DNA from: Actinomadura chibensis NBRC 106107
GTDB lineage: Bacteria; Actinomycetota; Actinomycetes; Streptosporangiales; Streptosporangiaceae
Assembly (NCBI RefSeq): GCF_001552135.1
Contig: NZ_BCQP01000077.1
Span: 1-52,603, forward strand
DNA length: 52,603 nt
Direction: 5' to 3'
The position numbers and the translations under genes were made by a program. Positions 32,945-40,861 of the stretch are shown here, one piece after another (positions within the stretch are counted from its first letter, which is position 1; each line of letters begins with the position of its first letter). Under the pieces are notes generated by a model. That model had not been told where the DNA came from and ran no database searches. It was given only the letters and a program-made list of their open reading frames with translations.

Positions 32945-33910
32945 CTATGAAGGCAGGATGGTGGCCAGGGTGCGCAGGGTGTGTTCGCCGCACGGGTCGT
33001 CGTCCGTGCTGCACGGCAGGACGGCGATCTCGTCCACCGGGTAGGAGGCGAGCCGTTCGGCTACCTCGTCAGCCGGGCCGATCGCCGCTACCGCGTGCAC
33101 CAGGTCGTCCGGGACGGCCGCGAGCAGCTCCGCCGGGTGCGGGCGGGTCCGTGCGAACGCGACCACGTCCGCGAACCCGGCCGCCTCGAACATCTCCGCG
33201 TAGCCGGGCGCGCCGAGGTAGCCGACGACCGCGCGGCGCACCTGTTCACGGGCCCGCGCGCCGCCGTCCACGGCCACCGGCACCCAGGCCGCGACCGGCG
33301 GGGCCGCCGTGTCCAGCGCGGCGGACTCGTCCCGGAGCCGCGCGGCGAGCCGTCCCGCCGAGGCCGCCGTGACGAGGCTGACCACCATCCGGTCGGCGTG
33401 CCGGGCGGCGACCCGGATCGCGGCCGGGCCGAACGCGGCGATCGTGATCGGCGCGCGCGGCGCGGGCAGCCGCAACCGGTAGTCGTGGACGCGGACGACC
33501 GTCCCGTCGAGGTCGGCCCGGCCCCCGGCGAGCAGCGTCCGCACGGCGGTCGCGGACTCGGCCAGCGCGGCGGGCGGGTCGCGCCGCTCGCGGCCGTGCC
33601 AGCGCTCCACGACGTGCGGGCTGGAGCTGCCGAGCGCCACCCCGACCGCGCGCCCGGTCAGGTCGGCCAGCGACGCCGCGCCCATCGCGATCATCACCGG
33701 GTCGCGGACGGCGACCGGCAGCGGCCCCGGCGTCAGCGCGATCGCGGACGTCCGCGCGGCGACGGCGGTCGCGAGCGCGAACGCGTCGTAGGTCGCCATC
33801 TCGCCGATCCACAGTTCCGGAAAGCCGAGCGCGTCGGCGTGGACGGCGGTACCGAGCGCCTCGCCGGGCGGCCGGTCCTGCCAGAACCCCAGCGACACCG
33901 ACAGCCTCAT
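32945..33910 (-). CDS. LLM-class F420-dependent oxidoreductase
   Basis: The 321-residue protein has the luciferase-like TIM barrel: MRLSVSLGFWQDRPPGEAL at the start, ALGFPELWIGEMATYDAF, VGVALGSSSPHVVERWHG, and RAPITIAAFGPAAIRVAARHADRM. These are marks of the actinomycete F420 branch rather than of FMN luciferases. It is the last enzyme gene of the ring-dioxygenase operon, overlapping the dehydrogenase gene by ATGA. It may reduce or oxidise an intermediate, but no F420 step is known in the standard dihydroxylation pathway. Alternatively it is a general nitro/enone reductase carried along. Confidence 0.87.
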   Translation of the reverse strand: MRLSVSLGFWQDRPPGEALGTAVHADALGFPELWIGEMATYDAFALATAVAARTSAIALTPGPLPVAVRDPVMIAMGAASLADLTGRAVGVALGSSSPHVVERWHGRERRDPPAALAESATAVRTLLAGGRADLDGTVVRVHDYRLRLPAPRAPITIAAFGPAAIRVAARHADRMVVSLVTAASAGRLAARLRDESAALDTAAPPVAAWVPVAVDGGARAREQVRRAVVGYLGAPGYAEMFEAAGFADVVAFARTRPHPAELLAAVPDDLVHAVAAIGPADEVAERLASYPVDEIAVLPCSTDDDPCGEHTLRTLATILPS

Positions 33911-34716
33911 CGCGTCCTGCCTTTCTCCGTACGGGGGCGGGTGCCGCGGACCTCCAGGCCGCCGTCGCTCGGGAGGACGGCGCCCGTCATGAAGCGCGAG
34001 TCGCGCGGGTCGGCGAGCAGGGTGTACAGCCCGGCGTGGTCGGCCGGGTCGCTGACGAAGCCGAGCGGGATGTGCCGGGCCAGGCCGTCCGGTTCGAGGC
34101 GGCGCGCGGCGGTGCCGAGGGCGGACAGGCCGCCGAGCGCCGTGCGGGTCGCGCCCGGCGCGACGCCGTTCACCCGGACGTCCGGCGCCAGCTCGTGCGC
34201 GAGCTGCCGGATCAGCCCGACGACCGCGTGCTTGGACGCCACGTACAGCACTCCGCCGCCGCCCGCGTACAGGCCGCTGGACGACACCGTGAGAATGACC
34301 GTCCCGCCGCTGTACCGCAACGCCGGGAGGGCGGCCCGCACGCCCAGCAGGTAGCCGAGCACGTTCGTCTCGAACAGTTCCGTGAATCCGGCGGCGACGC
34401 GTTCGGCGTCGAGGTCCTCGAAACGGGCCGAGTAGTCGTAGACGCCCGCGTTGCCCACGTAGACGTCGAGCCGTCCGTGGACGTCGAGGGTGCGGGCCAC
34501 CGACGCGGTGTGCGCGGCGGGCGTCCGGACGTCCCCGACCTCGACCGCCACCCGGTCGCCGTGGTCGCGGACGAGCGCGGCGGCCCGGTCCGCGTCGCGT
34601 TCCAGGACGCCGACCCGCGCCCCCTCCGCCACATAGCGGTCGACGACCGCGCGGCCGATGCCGCTGCCGCCGCCGGTCACCAGCGCGACCCGTCCGGCGA
34701 GCCGTCCTTCCGTCAT
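33907..34716 (-). CDS. cis-Dihydrodiol dehydrogenase (HcaB/BphB-like SDR)
   Basis: The 269-residue short-chain dehydrogenase has TGGGSGIG for the cofactor (about 14-21), NAGVYD, the catalytic serine in VSSSGLY, and YVASK with tyrosine and lysine. It closely follows HcaB/BphB style (GRAVVDRYVAEGARVGVLERD), enzymes that rearomatise a cis-dihydrodiol to a catechol with NAD+. It comes right after the dioxygenase alpha/beta genes, exactly where this step belongs. Its stop region overlaps the F420-type oxidoreductase start, and it begins 10 bp after the beta-subunit stop. Confidence 0.88.
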   Translation of the reverse strand: MTEGRLAGRVALVTGGGSGIGRAVVDRYVAEGARVGVLERDADRAAALVRDHGDRVAVEVGDVRTPAAHTASVARTLDVHGRLDVYVGNAGVYDYSARFEDLDAERVAAGFTELFETNVLGYLLGVRAALPALRYSGGTVILTVSSSGLYAGGGGVLYVASKHAVVGLIRQLAHELAPDVRVNGVAPGATRTALGGLSALGTAARRLEPDGLARHIPLGFVSDPADHAGLYTLLADPRDSRFMTGAVLPSDGGLEVRGTRPRTEKGRTR

Positions 34717-34726
34717 CGCTCGTCCC

Positions 34727-35236
34727 TTAGAAGAAGGTGTTGATGTTCTTGGCGGGGAGCACGGCGTGCCGCAGGACGACGAGCCGCCGCGCGATGCGCA
34801 GCCCGCCGTCCGGGACGCGGCGCAGGACGTCCTCGCGCCGCCCGTAGAGCGTGGCCGCGTCCACGTCCCCCTGGCCCCGATAGTTCACGACGACCGAGCG
34901 TACGAGCAGCTCACCGGCCGTCTCGCCGTCCTCGACCTCGATGTTCGACACGACGTGGAGGTGGCGGGTCGCCGGGTCCTCGGCCCAGGCGGTCGGCGCG
35001 GTGAAGCGGGTGACGCGGCGGCGGAGGTCGTCCAGGGTGTCGTCGAAATACGCCATCCGGGACGGCGCGTACGTCCCTTCCCTATCCGACCTTCCGCGGT
35101 TCTCGACGCCCGGCACCCAGTAACGCGCGTCCTCGGTGAAAAGGCCGAGCCATTCCGGATAGCGCTCCTCGTCGAGCAGCCGCGCTTCGTACGCGAGGAA
35201 GGTCTGCACCTCCCAGTACGTCTCCGGCGAGGTCAT
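34727..35236 (-). CDS. Aromatic-ring-hydroxylating dioxygenase beta subunit
   Basis: The 169-residue protein is of the NTF2-fold beta subunits of Rieske dioxygenases: EVQTFLAYEARLLDEERYPEWLGLF at the start, then DARYWVPG, RHLHVVSNIEVEDG, and the end GRREDVLRRV through LRIARRLVVL. Beta subunits stabilise the alpha-3 beta-3 hexamer. ATG 35236 overlaps the alpha-subunit stop (ATGA); a much longer upstream frame runs across the alpha gene and is rejected. The pair probably acts on a phenylpropionate, biphenyl or similar ring. Confidence 0.9.
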   Translation of the reverse strand: MTSPETYWEVQTFLAYEARLLDEERYPEWLGLFTEDARYWVPGVENRGRSDREGTYAPSRMAYFDDTLDDLRRRVTRFTAPTAWAEDPATRHLHVVSNIEVEDGETAGELLVRSVVVNYRGQGDVDAATLYGRREDVLRRVPDGGLRIARRLVVLRHAVLPAKNINTFF

Positions 35237-36522
35237 GACGGCACCTCGTCCCACGTCCCGGCGCGCAGCAGTTCCGACCAGCGCCGGTAGAACGCCCGCT
35301 GATTGGCGTCGTTCACCTGGCCGCGATGGACGTTGCCGGGCAGTTCCGGGTGCTCGACCGCCGTGTCGGAGCCGAGCCCGTAGTAGAGCCGCTGCCGCCG
35401 CGTCACCACGCCCTGGTTGGAGCGGGTCGCCAGTTCCCAGTTCTCGCCGTCGTCCATCTCGAAGACGCCGGACGGGGAGAACGTCATCATCGCGCCCTTC
35501 CGCCAGGCGTCCTTCACCTCCTCGGGCGCGTCGCGGTTCACCAGCACCCACGTGCGCAGCTCCGTCCGGTGCGGGCCTTTCGGCTGCCACGTCCGGAACG
35601 TGTTCTGGCCGGGCAGGAACGAGAAGTTCGGGAACACGTTCACCGAGCTGATCGAGCCGACCATCCGCGCCCGCAGCGGTCCGAGCCGGTCGGCGAACCG
35701 CGCCTCGTTCGCGCGCAGGTAGTCGATGATCCGCCGGTCCCCGAGCGTCGCCGCGTTGCCGACGCCGTCGAGGTTGAACTCCCAGCAGTGGCCGTTGACG
35801 TTGACGTGGTAGCTCTCGGCCCCGTCCCCGCCGAGCTCGGCGACGCCCCGGCCGAGCATCGCCTCGGCGCCGGACGCGTGCGTCCACCCGGCGTGCAGCG
35901 CGTCCCCGGCGAAGTTCTCCGCCGCGATCTTCCAGTTGCAGTCCAGGACGGACGTGATCGAGCCCCCGGCGAACTCTGTCCCGCCCTCGTCGTTGTCCAG
36001 CATGACGTCGAGGTAGAAGGCGAAGTCGCCGAGATAGTCGCGCAGGGGCGGCGCGTCCGGGTCGAACGTGGCGAACACCAGGCCCTTGTACGTGTCGAGC
36101 TGCGCGACGGGCGTGAGCCCCAGTCGGGAGCGGTCGAACGTGGGCTCGCGTCCGAACGCGGCGGACTCGTGGACCCCGGCGAGCCGTCCGTCCAGGTCGA
36201 AGGACCAGCCGTGGTAGTTGCACACGAACCCGCGCGCGGTGCCCGCCTCGGCGGTGCAGACGCGGTTGCCCCGGTGCGGGCAGCTGTTCAGGTAGGCGCC
36301 GATGGAGCCGTCCCGCCGCCGGACGACTAGGACGTGGTCCTCGCCCATCCAGGTGGTGAGGAACGAGCCGGGCTTCGGCAGCTGCGACTCGTGCGCGACG
36401 AACAGCCAGCAGCGGGCGAAGATCCGCGCCAGCTCCAGCTCGTAGACGTCCCGGTCCCAGAAGACGCGGCGGTCGAGCCAGCCGTCGTCCAGGTCGCGGA
36501 GCGCCAGCAGATCATCCTTCAT
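35233..36522 (-). CDS. Aromatic-ring-hydroxylating dioxygenase alpha subunit
   Basis: The 429-residue catalytic subunit has an N-terminal Rieske domain (CPHRGN and CNYHGW, about residues 81-103). The mononuclear-iron site lies in ENFAGDALHAGWTHAS, giving the D-x2-H-x4-H ligand pattern. It would insert both oxygen atoms of O2 into an aromatic ring to form a cis-dihydrodiol, taking electrons from the ferredoxin encoded just before it. Length and motifs are intact. The start overlaps the ferredoxin 3' end by 11 bp. The target ring cannot be fixed; hcaE/bphA-like cluster order suggests an alkyl-substituted or bicyclic aromatic. Confidence 0.92.
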   Translation of the reverse strand: MKDDLLALRDLDDGWLDRRVFWDRDVYELELARIFARCWLFVAHESQLPKPGSFLTTWMGEDHVLVVRRRDGSIGAYLNSCPHRGNRVCTAEAGTARGFVCNYHGWSFDLDGRLAGVHESAAFGREPTFDRSRLGLTPVAQLDTYKGLVFATFDPDAPPLRDYLGDFAFYLDVMLDNDEGGTEFAGGSITSVLDCNWKIAAENFAGDALHAGWTHASGAEAMLGRGVAELGGDGAESYHVNVNGHCWEFNLDGVGNAATLGDRRIIDYLRANEARFADRLGPLRARMVGSISSVNVFPNFSFLPGQNTFRTWQPKGPHRTELRTWVLVNRDAPEEVKDAWRKGAMMTFSPSGVFEMDDGENWELATRSNQGVVTRRQRLYYGLGSDTAVEHPELPGNVHRGQVNDANQRAFYRRWSELLRAGTWDEVPS

Positions 36523-36862
36523 GGGAACCCCTGATGTAGGCGACGACCCGGCCGTCCTCCACGGCCGCCGGATGGACGGCGAGCGCCCTGGTCGCCGGGA
36601 AGCACAGCGCCTCGCCCGTCGCGAGGTCGAACTCCGCCCAGTGGACGGGGCACACGACCCGGCGTCCCTCCAGGTCGCCTTCGCTGAGCGACGCCTCGGC
36701 GTGGGTACAGGTGTCGGCGGTGACGTGGAACGTTCCGTCGACGTTGGCGACGAGCAGCGGGCCCGCCTCCGGGACGACCACGCGCAGCATCCGGCCGGGC
36801 TGGACGTCGTCCGCCGCGCACAGGACGACGCGGCACCCCGCGCTCGTCACGTCAGCGGACAT
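36512..36862 (-). CDS. Rieske-type ferredoxin of the ring-dioxygenase system
   Basis: The 116-residue protein has the Rieske ligands C-x-H in ADTCTHAEAS and C-x2-H in VVCPVHWAEF, then the usual GEALCFPATRALAVHP. It would carry electrons from a reductase to the dioxygenase. It overlaps the LigB-type gene by 11 bp upstream and the alpha-subunit gene by 11 bp downstream. No ferredoxin reductase gene lies in the operon, so reduction must come from elsewhere. Confidence 0.9.
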   Translation of the reverse strand: MSADVTSAGCRVVLCAADDVQPGRMLRVVVPEAGPLLVANVDGTFHVTADTCTHAEASLSEGDLEGRRVVCPVHWAEFDLATGEALCFPATRALAVHPAAVEDGRVVAYIRGSHEG

Positions 36863-37694
36863 CGGCGGCCTCCAGCGGGACCAGCTCCGCGAACCCGAGG
36901 CCCGTGATCCACTCCGGGACGGCCTCGTAGCCGATCACGTCGCCCCGGCACGGGCCCACCGCCGACATCGCGGCGACGAACGTCCGGACTTCGAGCGCGC
37001 CGTTGCCCGCCTCGGAGAGGATCTCCGCGTCGTCCAGCCCGGCCAGCGCGGTGGTGTCCCCGGCCGCGACGAGATCGAGCACCTTCCGGTCGAAGCCGGT
37101 GTTGAGGCGGCCCATCTCGGCCGTCCCCACCCAGTGGCTGATGCCGCCGCTGCCGATCACCGCGACGCGCTCGTCCGGCCCGGCCGCCTCGACCGCCTCC
37201 CGGACCGCCGCCCCGGCGCGGGCGGCGCGCGGCAGCGGCAGCAGCGGCTCCACCCCGCACGCCAGGTAGACGGGGATCAGCGGCAGCTCCAGCGGCGCCG
37301 CGACGAGTTGGTACGGCAGGACGACGGAATGGTCGGCGGTGAACGTCGGCGCCACCGCCCAGTCGACGCCGTTGCGGTGGCCGTGCGCGGCGATGTGCCG
37401 GGCGAGCGGCGCGTTGTCCGGCAGCGGGCCGCGGCGCAGGCCGGGCAGCCGTTCGACCGGGCCGTCCAGGTCGCCGGTCGCGATCAGCAGCTGCGGCAGG
37501 CAGCCCGGGCCGAACAGGATGTAGTGGTCCGTCCCGAAGATCACGACGGTGGTCGGGTCGAGCGCCGCGAGCCGCCGCGCCACCTCCGCGTACGCCGCGT
37601 GGACGCGGTCGCGCACGGCGGCGGGCGGCGCGTCCGGATGCGTGAGCATCATCGGGTCGTGGGGCAGCACGAAGCCGCCGACGACGGTGCCCAT
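36852..37694 (-). CDS. Class III extradiol ring-cleavage dioxygenase, LigB-type catalytic subunit
   Basis: The 280-residue protein is of the LigB superfamily: VVGGFVLPHDPMM with the first histidine, VIFGTDHYI, APTFTADHSVVLPYQL, and VIGSGGISHWVGT near residue 190, which supply the iron and acid-base residues. It would cleave a catechol ring next to the two hydroxyls to give a yellow hydroxy-muconate-type product for the hydrolase. ATG 37694 is chosen because GGAG lies 9 bp upstream; a longer frame has no ribosome site. It forms a pair with the LigA-like gene just before it. Confidence 0.88.
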   Translation of the reverse strand: MGTVVGGFVLPHDPMMLTHPDAPPAAVRDRVHAAYAEVARRLAALDPTTVVIFGTDHYILFGPGCLPQLLIATGDLDGPVERLPGLRRGPLPDNAPLARHIAAHGHRNGVDWAVAPTFTADHSVVLPYQLVAAPLELPLIPVYLACGVEPLLPLPRAARAGAAVREAVEAAGPDERVAVIGSGGISHWVGTAEMGRLNTGFDRKVLDLVAAGDTTALAGLDDAEILSEAGNGALEVRTFVAAMSAVGPCRGDVIGYEAVPEWITGLGFAELVPLEAADVR

Positions 37695-37696
37695 GG

Positions 37697-37972
37697 TCAA
37701 TCTCCTTTCGTGTCGCCGCGCATCCGGGCCAGGTAGGCCGGGGTGCCGCGCTCGCCGTCGGGGGCGAGCATCAGCCAGAACCCCCACACCAGCATCGGGT
37801 TCGCGCCCCGGGCGGCGAGGCCGCGGACGTCCCGTCCGGTCAGCAGGGCCAGCTCGTCGCCGGTCAGCCGGTAGCGCGCGGCGAACCGGTCGGGCTCCCC
37901 GGTGAACGCCTCGCGGGCCCGCCGGTCGACGTTCAGGTCGTAGAGCGCCTTCTCGATCCCTTCCGCGCTCAC
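37697..37972 (-). CDS. Extradiol dioxygenase small (LigA-type) subunit
   Basis: The 91-residue helical protein matches LigA-type small subunits: REAFTGEPDRFAARYRLTGDEL followed by LLTGRDVRGLAARGANPML. These subunits cap the LigB active site and help bind the substrate. GTG 37972 overlaps the hydrolase stop (GTGA), and its own stop is 2 bp before the LigB start. Separate LigA and LigB genes recall the protocatechuate 4,5-dioxygenase type and contrast with the fused or single-chain enzymes of most phenylpropionate clusters. Confidence 0.82.
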   Translation of the reverse strand: MSAEGIEKALYDLNVDRRAREAFTGEPDRFAARYRLTGDELALLTGRDVRGLAARGANPMLVWGFWLMLAPDGERGTPAYLARMRGDTKGD

Positions 37973-38811
37973 GGCAGCCGCCTGGCGAAGTCGCTCACGA
38001 GGGATGTGAAGGCGTCCGGGCGTTCGAGCTGGACCCAGTGGCCGCAGTTGCCGAAGACGTGCAGTTCGGCGTCCGGGATGGCGCGGGCGAGCCGCCAGCC
38101 GAGCTCGACCGGGATGACCCTGTCCTCGCGTCCGTGGACGACGAGCGCGGGCTTCTCGATCGTGCGGAGCCTGTCCTCGGGGACGCCCTTGACCTGCGTG
38201 TCCGCCGGGCCCGGCTCGGGGATCAGCTTGCGGAATGCGTCCTGCGCGCCGGGACGGGCGCTCGCCTCGTACCGCGCCTTCACCATCTCGTCCGTGACGA
38301 GGCTCTGGTCGTACGGGAACAGGCGCAGGATGCGGCGCATCTCGTCGAGGTCGGGCTCGTAGTGCCAGCCCGCGCGCAGCCCCTCCGTCATCGTGAACGT
38401 CCCGGCGGGCGTGCCGAGCAGGACGAGCCCGTCCACCCGGGACGCGTCGCGCAGCGTCGCGGCGAGCGCCAGCCCGCCGCCGAAGCTGTTGCCGACGAGC
38501 AGCGCGGACGGGACGTCCACCGCGTCCAGGAACTCGAACAGGTGCCGCACCCAGAGCTTGATGCCGTAGGCCGCGCCGTCCAGGGCGCGCGTCCCGCCGA
38601 ACCCGGCGATGTCGGGGGCGAGGACCCGGTGCCCGGACGCGGCCAGCGCGGGCAGCGCGCCCGCCCAGTTCGACCACGCCGACACGCCGGGGCCCGAACC
38701 GTGCAGCAGCACGACGGGCCGCCCGGTCCCGGCCTCGTGGTAGGCGGTCTCGTGCCCGGCCGCGACGACCGTCCGGACCCGGGCGGCCGCGGCGAGGAGC
38801 CGACCGTCCAC
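37969..38811 (-). CDS. meta-Cleavage product hydrolase (MhpC/BphD-like alpha/beta hydrolase)
   Basis: The 280-residue alpha/beta hydrolase has the nucleophile serine in VGNSFGGGLAL, aspartate in VHGREDRVIPVELG and histidine in GNCGHWVQLERP, plus HGSGPGVSAWSNW for the oxyanion region. It closely follows C-C bond hydrolases such as MhpC and BphD, which split the ring-fission product into a dienoate and an organic acid. It is the first gene of the operon; GTG 38811 has AGGAGG 5 bp upstream. It is divergent from the TetR gene with palindromes in between. Confidence 0.9.
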   Translation of the reverse strand: MDGRLLAAAARVRTVVAAGHETAYHEAGTGRPVVLLHGSGPGVSAWSNWAGALPALAASGHRVLAPDIAGFGGTRALDGAAYGIKLWVRHLFEFLDAVDVPSALLVGNSFGGGLALAATLRDASRVDGLVLLGTPAGTFTMTEGLRAGWHYEPDLDEMRRILRLFPYDQSLVTDEMVKARYEASARPGAQDAFRKLIPEPGPADTQVKGVPEDRLRTIEKPALVVHGREDRVIPVELGWRLARAIPDAELHVFGNCGHWVQLERPDAFTSLVSDFARRLP

Positions 38812-38835
38812 TGCGTCCTCCTATTCATTCGATCG

Positions 38836-38853
38836 ATCAATTGAATAATTGAT
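38836..38853. promoter_or_regulatory. Candidate TetR operator of the dioxygenase operon
   Basis: A perfect inverted repeat, ATCAATT-gaat-AATTGAT, with one more matching flank pair, sits about 25 bp upstream of the operon's first start in an otherwise GC-rich gap. It would overlap the promoter of the hydrolase gene. Assignment to the adjacent TetR protein is inferred. Confidence 0.5.
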
Positions 38854-38886
38854 ACGGACGCTAGCAGCCGGTCCGGCGCGCTGTAA

Positions 38887-38918
38887 AGCCGATCGGTCGG
38901 CCGATCGGCCGGTCGGCT
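38887..38918. promoter_or_regulatory. GC-rich palindrome before the tetR gene
   Basis: A 32-bp imperfect palindrome contains the perfect 14-bp core CGGCCGATCGGCCG (38898-38911), ending 11 bp before the tetR GTG. It is unlike the AT-rich repeat at 38836-38853, so one protein may not bind both. It could be the autoregulatory site or an RNA hairpin. Confidence 0.4.
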
Positions 38919-38929
38919 AGCATCGGGCC

Positions 38930-39580
38930 GTGACGCAGGAGAACACGGCGCCGCCCGCGGACAACCGCCGGCGGCCAGGACGCAGGCCCGGCAGCCGCAG
39001 CGGAGACTGGGAGGCGAAGCGCCGCCGGATCCTGGACGTCGCCGCCGACGTCTTCTTCGTCCGCGGCTACGAGCGGGGCACCACCAAGGAGATCGCCGAG
39101 CGGGCCGGGATGAGCCAGCCGACGATCTACCACTACGTGGGCTCGAAGGAAGTCCTGATGTCGGAGATCGCGCGCCAGGTCGACCGCGACTTCACCGCCG
39201 CGCTGGACGAGGCCCTCGCCGTCCCCGCCGACCCGGCGACCCAGCTCCGCCGCGTCATCGACGCGTTCGTCCGCTCCCTCGCGATCAACCAGCGCACGTT
39301 CGCCGTGTACTGGAAGGAGTTCCGCTCGCTGCCGAAGGACGTCGGCCGCGAGGTCAGCGGGCACGAGCGCGACTTCGTCGTCCGGGTCGAGGAGGTCGTG
39401 CGGCGGGCGCAGGACGAGGGCGTCCTGCCCGCCGGGCACCCGACCCGCGTCGTCAGCGAGGGCATCCTCGGGATGATGAGCTGGATGCACTGGTGGTACA
39501 AGCCGGACGAGTTCGACGCCGGCCAGGTGTCCAGCGCCTTCTGCGACCTGATCGGGCTGCCCGCCGCGTCCGCGGACTGA
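38930..39580 (+). CDS. TetR-family transcriptional regulator
   Basis: The 216-residue regulator has a TetR helix-turn-helix (RRRILDVAADVFFVRGYERG through MSQPTIYHYVGSKEVLMSEI, about 31-77) after a basic, Arg-rich leader. A helical ligand domain follows with FAVYWKEFRSL and MMSWMHWWYKPDEF. It is divergent from the aromatic operon and probably represses it, responding to an aromatic acid or its CoA ester. GTG 38930 is in a GC-rich palindromic region, and no clear ribosome site is visible. It converges on the bkd E2 gene 12 bp away. Confidence 0.9.
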   Translation: MTQENTAPPADNRRRPGRRPGSRSGDWEAKRRRILDVAADVFFVRGYERGTTKEIAERAGMSQPTIYHYVGSKEVLMSEIARQVDRDFTAALDEALAVPADPATQLRRVIDAFVRSLAINQRTFAVYWKEFRSLPKDVGREVSGHERDFVVRVEEVVRRAQDEGVLPAGHPTRVVSEGILGMMSWMHWWYKPDEFDAGQVSSAFCDLIGLPAASAD

Positions 39581-39592
39581 CCCGGCGCGCGG

Positions 39593-40861
39593 CTATGCGT
39601 GCGTGACGAGGACCTCCGGGCGCTCCACGCAGTCGGCGACGAAGCGCAGGAAGCCGCCCGCGACCGCCCCGTCGCAGACGCGGTGGTCGAACGCGCAGGT
39701 GAGCTGCACGACCCGGCGGAGCCGGACCTCGCCCTCGAACGCCCACGGCCGCTCGACGATCCGGCCGACGCCGAGCATCGCGGCCTCGGGGTGGTTGATG
39801 ATCGGGTCGGCGCCGTCCACGCCGAAGACACCGTAGTTGTTGAGGGTGAACGTCCCGCCGGTGAGGTCGGCGGGGGCGAGGCGGCCGTCGCGGGCCGCCT
39901 CCGTCCGCTCGCGCAGCCTCCCGGAGAGTTCGGCGAGGGTGAGGCGGTCGGCGTCCCGGACGACGGGCACGACGAGCCCGCGCCCGGTCTGCGCGGCGAA
40001 CCCGAGGTGCACGTGCGGAAGCCGGACGATCTCCTCGCGCTCCATGTCCACGTAGGCGTTGAGCTCGGGGAACCGGCGCAGCCCGGCGACGCAGATCCGG
40101 GCGAAGAGGGCGAGCAGGCCGACCCGCGCGTCCGGGTCCGCCTTGTTGATGGACTCCTTGAGCTCCACCAGCCGGGTGGCGTCGGCGTCCACCCAGGTGC
40201 TCGCGTCGGGGATCTCGCGGCGGCTGCGCGACAGCTTCTCCGCCGCCGCGCGCAGCGGCCCCTTCAGCGGGACGCGCACCGCGCCGTCCTGCGCTTCCGC
40301 CGGTGCGGGCGGCTGGGCAGCGGTGATGGCGGCCTCGACGTCGCGGCGGAGGACGATGCCGCCCGGCCCGGTCGGCGGCACCGCGGCGACGTCGATGCCG
40401 TGCTCGCGCGCGAGGCGCCGCACCATCGGCGAGATGACGCGGGGCGCGTCCGGCCGCCCGCGCGGTACGGGGGTCCCCGCGGACGGCCGGACGTCGTTCC
40501 GGCGGGTGGTGGCGCGGCGGCGGCGTCCGGCGGGGCGGGACGGGCCCGTCCCGTAGCCGACCAGCACGTTCCCCGAGCCGGCCTCCTCGGAGTGCGGCTC
40601 CGCCGAGCCCTCGACGGCGACGGCGATGAGCGGTTCGCCGACGCCGACGACCGTCCCGGCCTCGCCGTACAGCCGGGTGACCGTCCCCGCGATCGGGACG
40701 GGCACCTCGACGGCGGCCTTCGCGGTCTCCACCTCGACCACCGCCTGGTCGACGGTGACGACGTCGCCGACCGCGACCTTCCACTCGACGACCTCGGCCT
40801 CCGTCAGCCCCTCGCCGAGGTCGGGCAGCCGGAAGACCTGTTCGGCCAGGGTCGCGGTCAC
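39593..40861 (-). CDS. bkdC: Branched-chain 2-oxoacid dehydrogenase E2 (dihydrolipoyl acyltransferase)
   Basis: The 422-residue E2 has one lipoyl domain (FRLPDLGEGLTEAEVVEW, lipoylated lysine in VEVETAKAAVEV, about residue 48). A flexible linker carries GNVLVGYGTG, followed by a peripheral-subunit-binding domain (RVISPMVRRLAREHGIDVAAV, about 140-175). The catalytic domain ends with the acyltransferase motif DHRVCDG. It receives acyl groups made by E1 from branched-chain 2-oxoacids and transfers them to CoA. GTG 40861 overlaps the E1 beta stop. No E3 gene lies here, so the shared lipoamide dehydrogenase must be encoded elsewhere. The product feeds branched-chain amino-acid catabolism or branched fatty-acid starters. 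Confidence 0.9.
   Translation of the reverse strand: MTATLAEQVFRLPDLGEGLTEAEVVEWKVAVGDVVTVDQAVVEVETAKAAVEVPVPIAGTVTRLYGEAGTVVGVGEPLIAVAVEGSAEPHSEEAGSGNVLVGYGTGPSRPAGRRRRATTRRNDVRPSAGTPVPRGRPDAPRVISPMVRRLAREHGIDVAAVPPTGPGGIVLRRDVEAAITAAQPPAPAEAQDGAVRVPLKGPLRAAAEKLSRSRREIPDASTWVDADATRLVELKESINKADPDARVGLLALFARICVAGLRRFPELNAYVDMEREEIVRLPHVHLGFAAQTGRGLVVPVVRDADRLTLAELSGRLRERTEAARDGRLAPADLTGGTFTLNNYGVFGVDGADPIINHPEAAMLGVGRIVERPWAFEGEVRLRRVVQLTCAFDHRVCDGAVAGGFLRFVADCVERPEVLVTHA

Noticed and set aside
32945..38811. Secondary-metabolite gene cluster
   Set aside because: The SDR, F420-type and dioxygenase genes fit a degradation order; no synthase, carrier or tailoring core is present.
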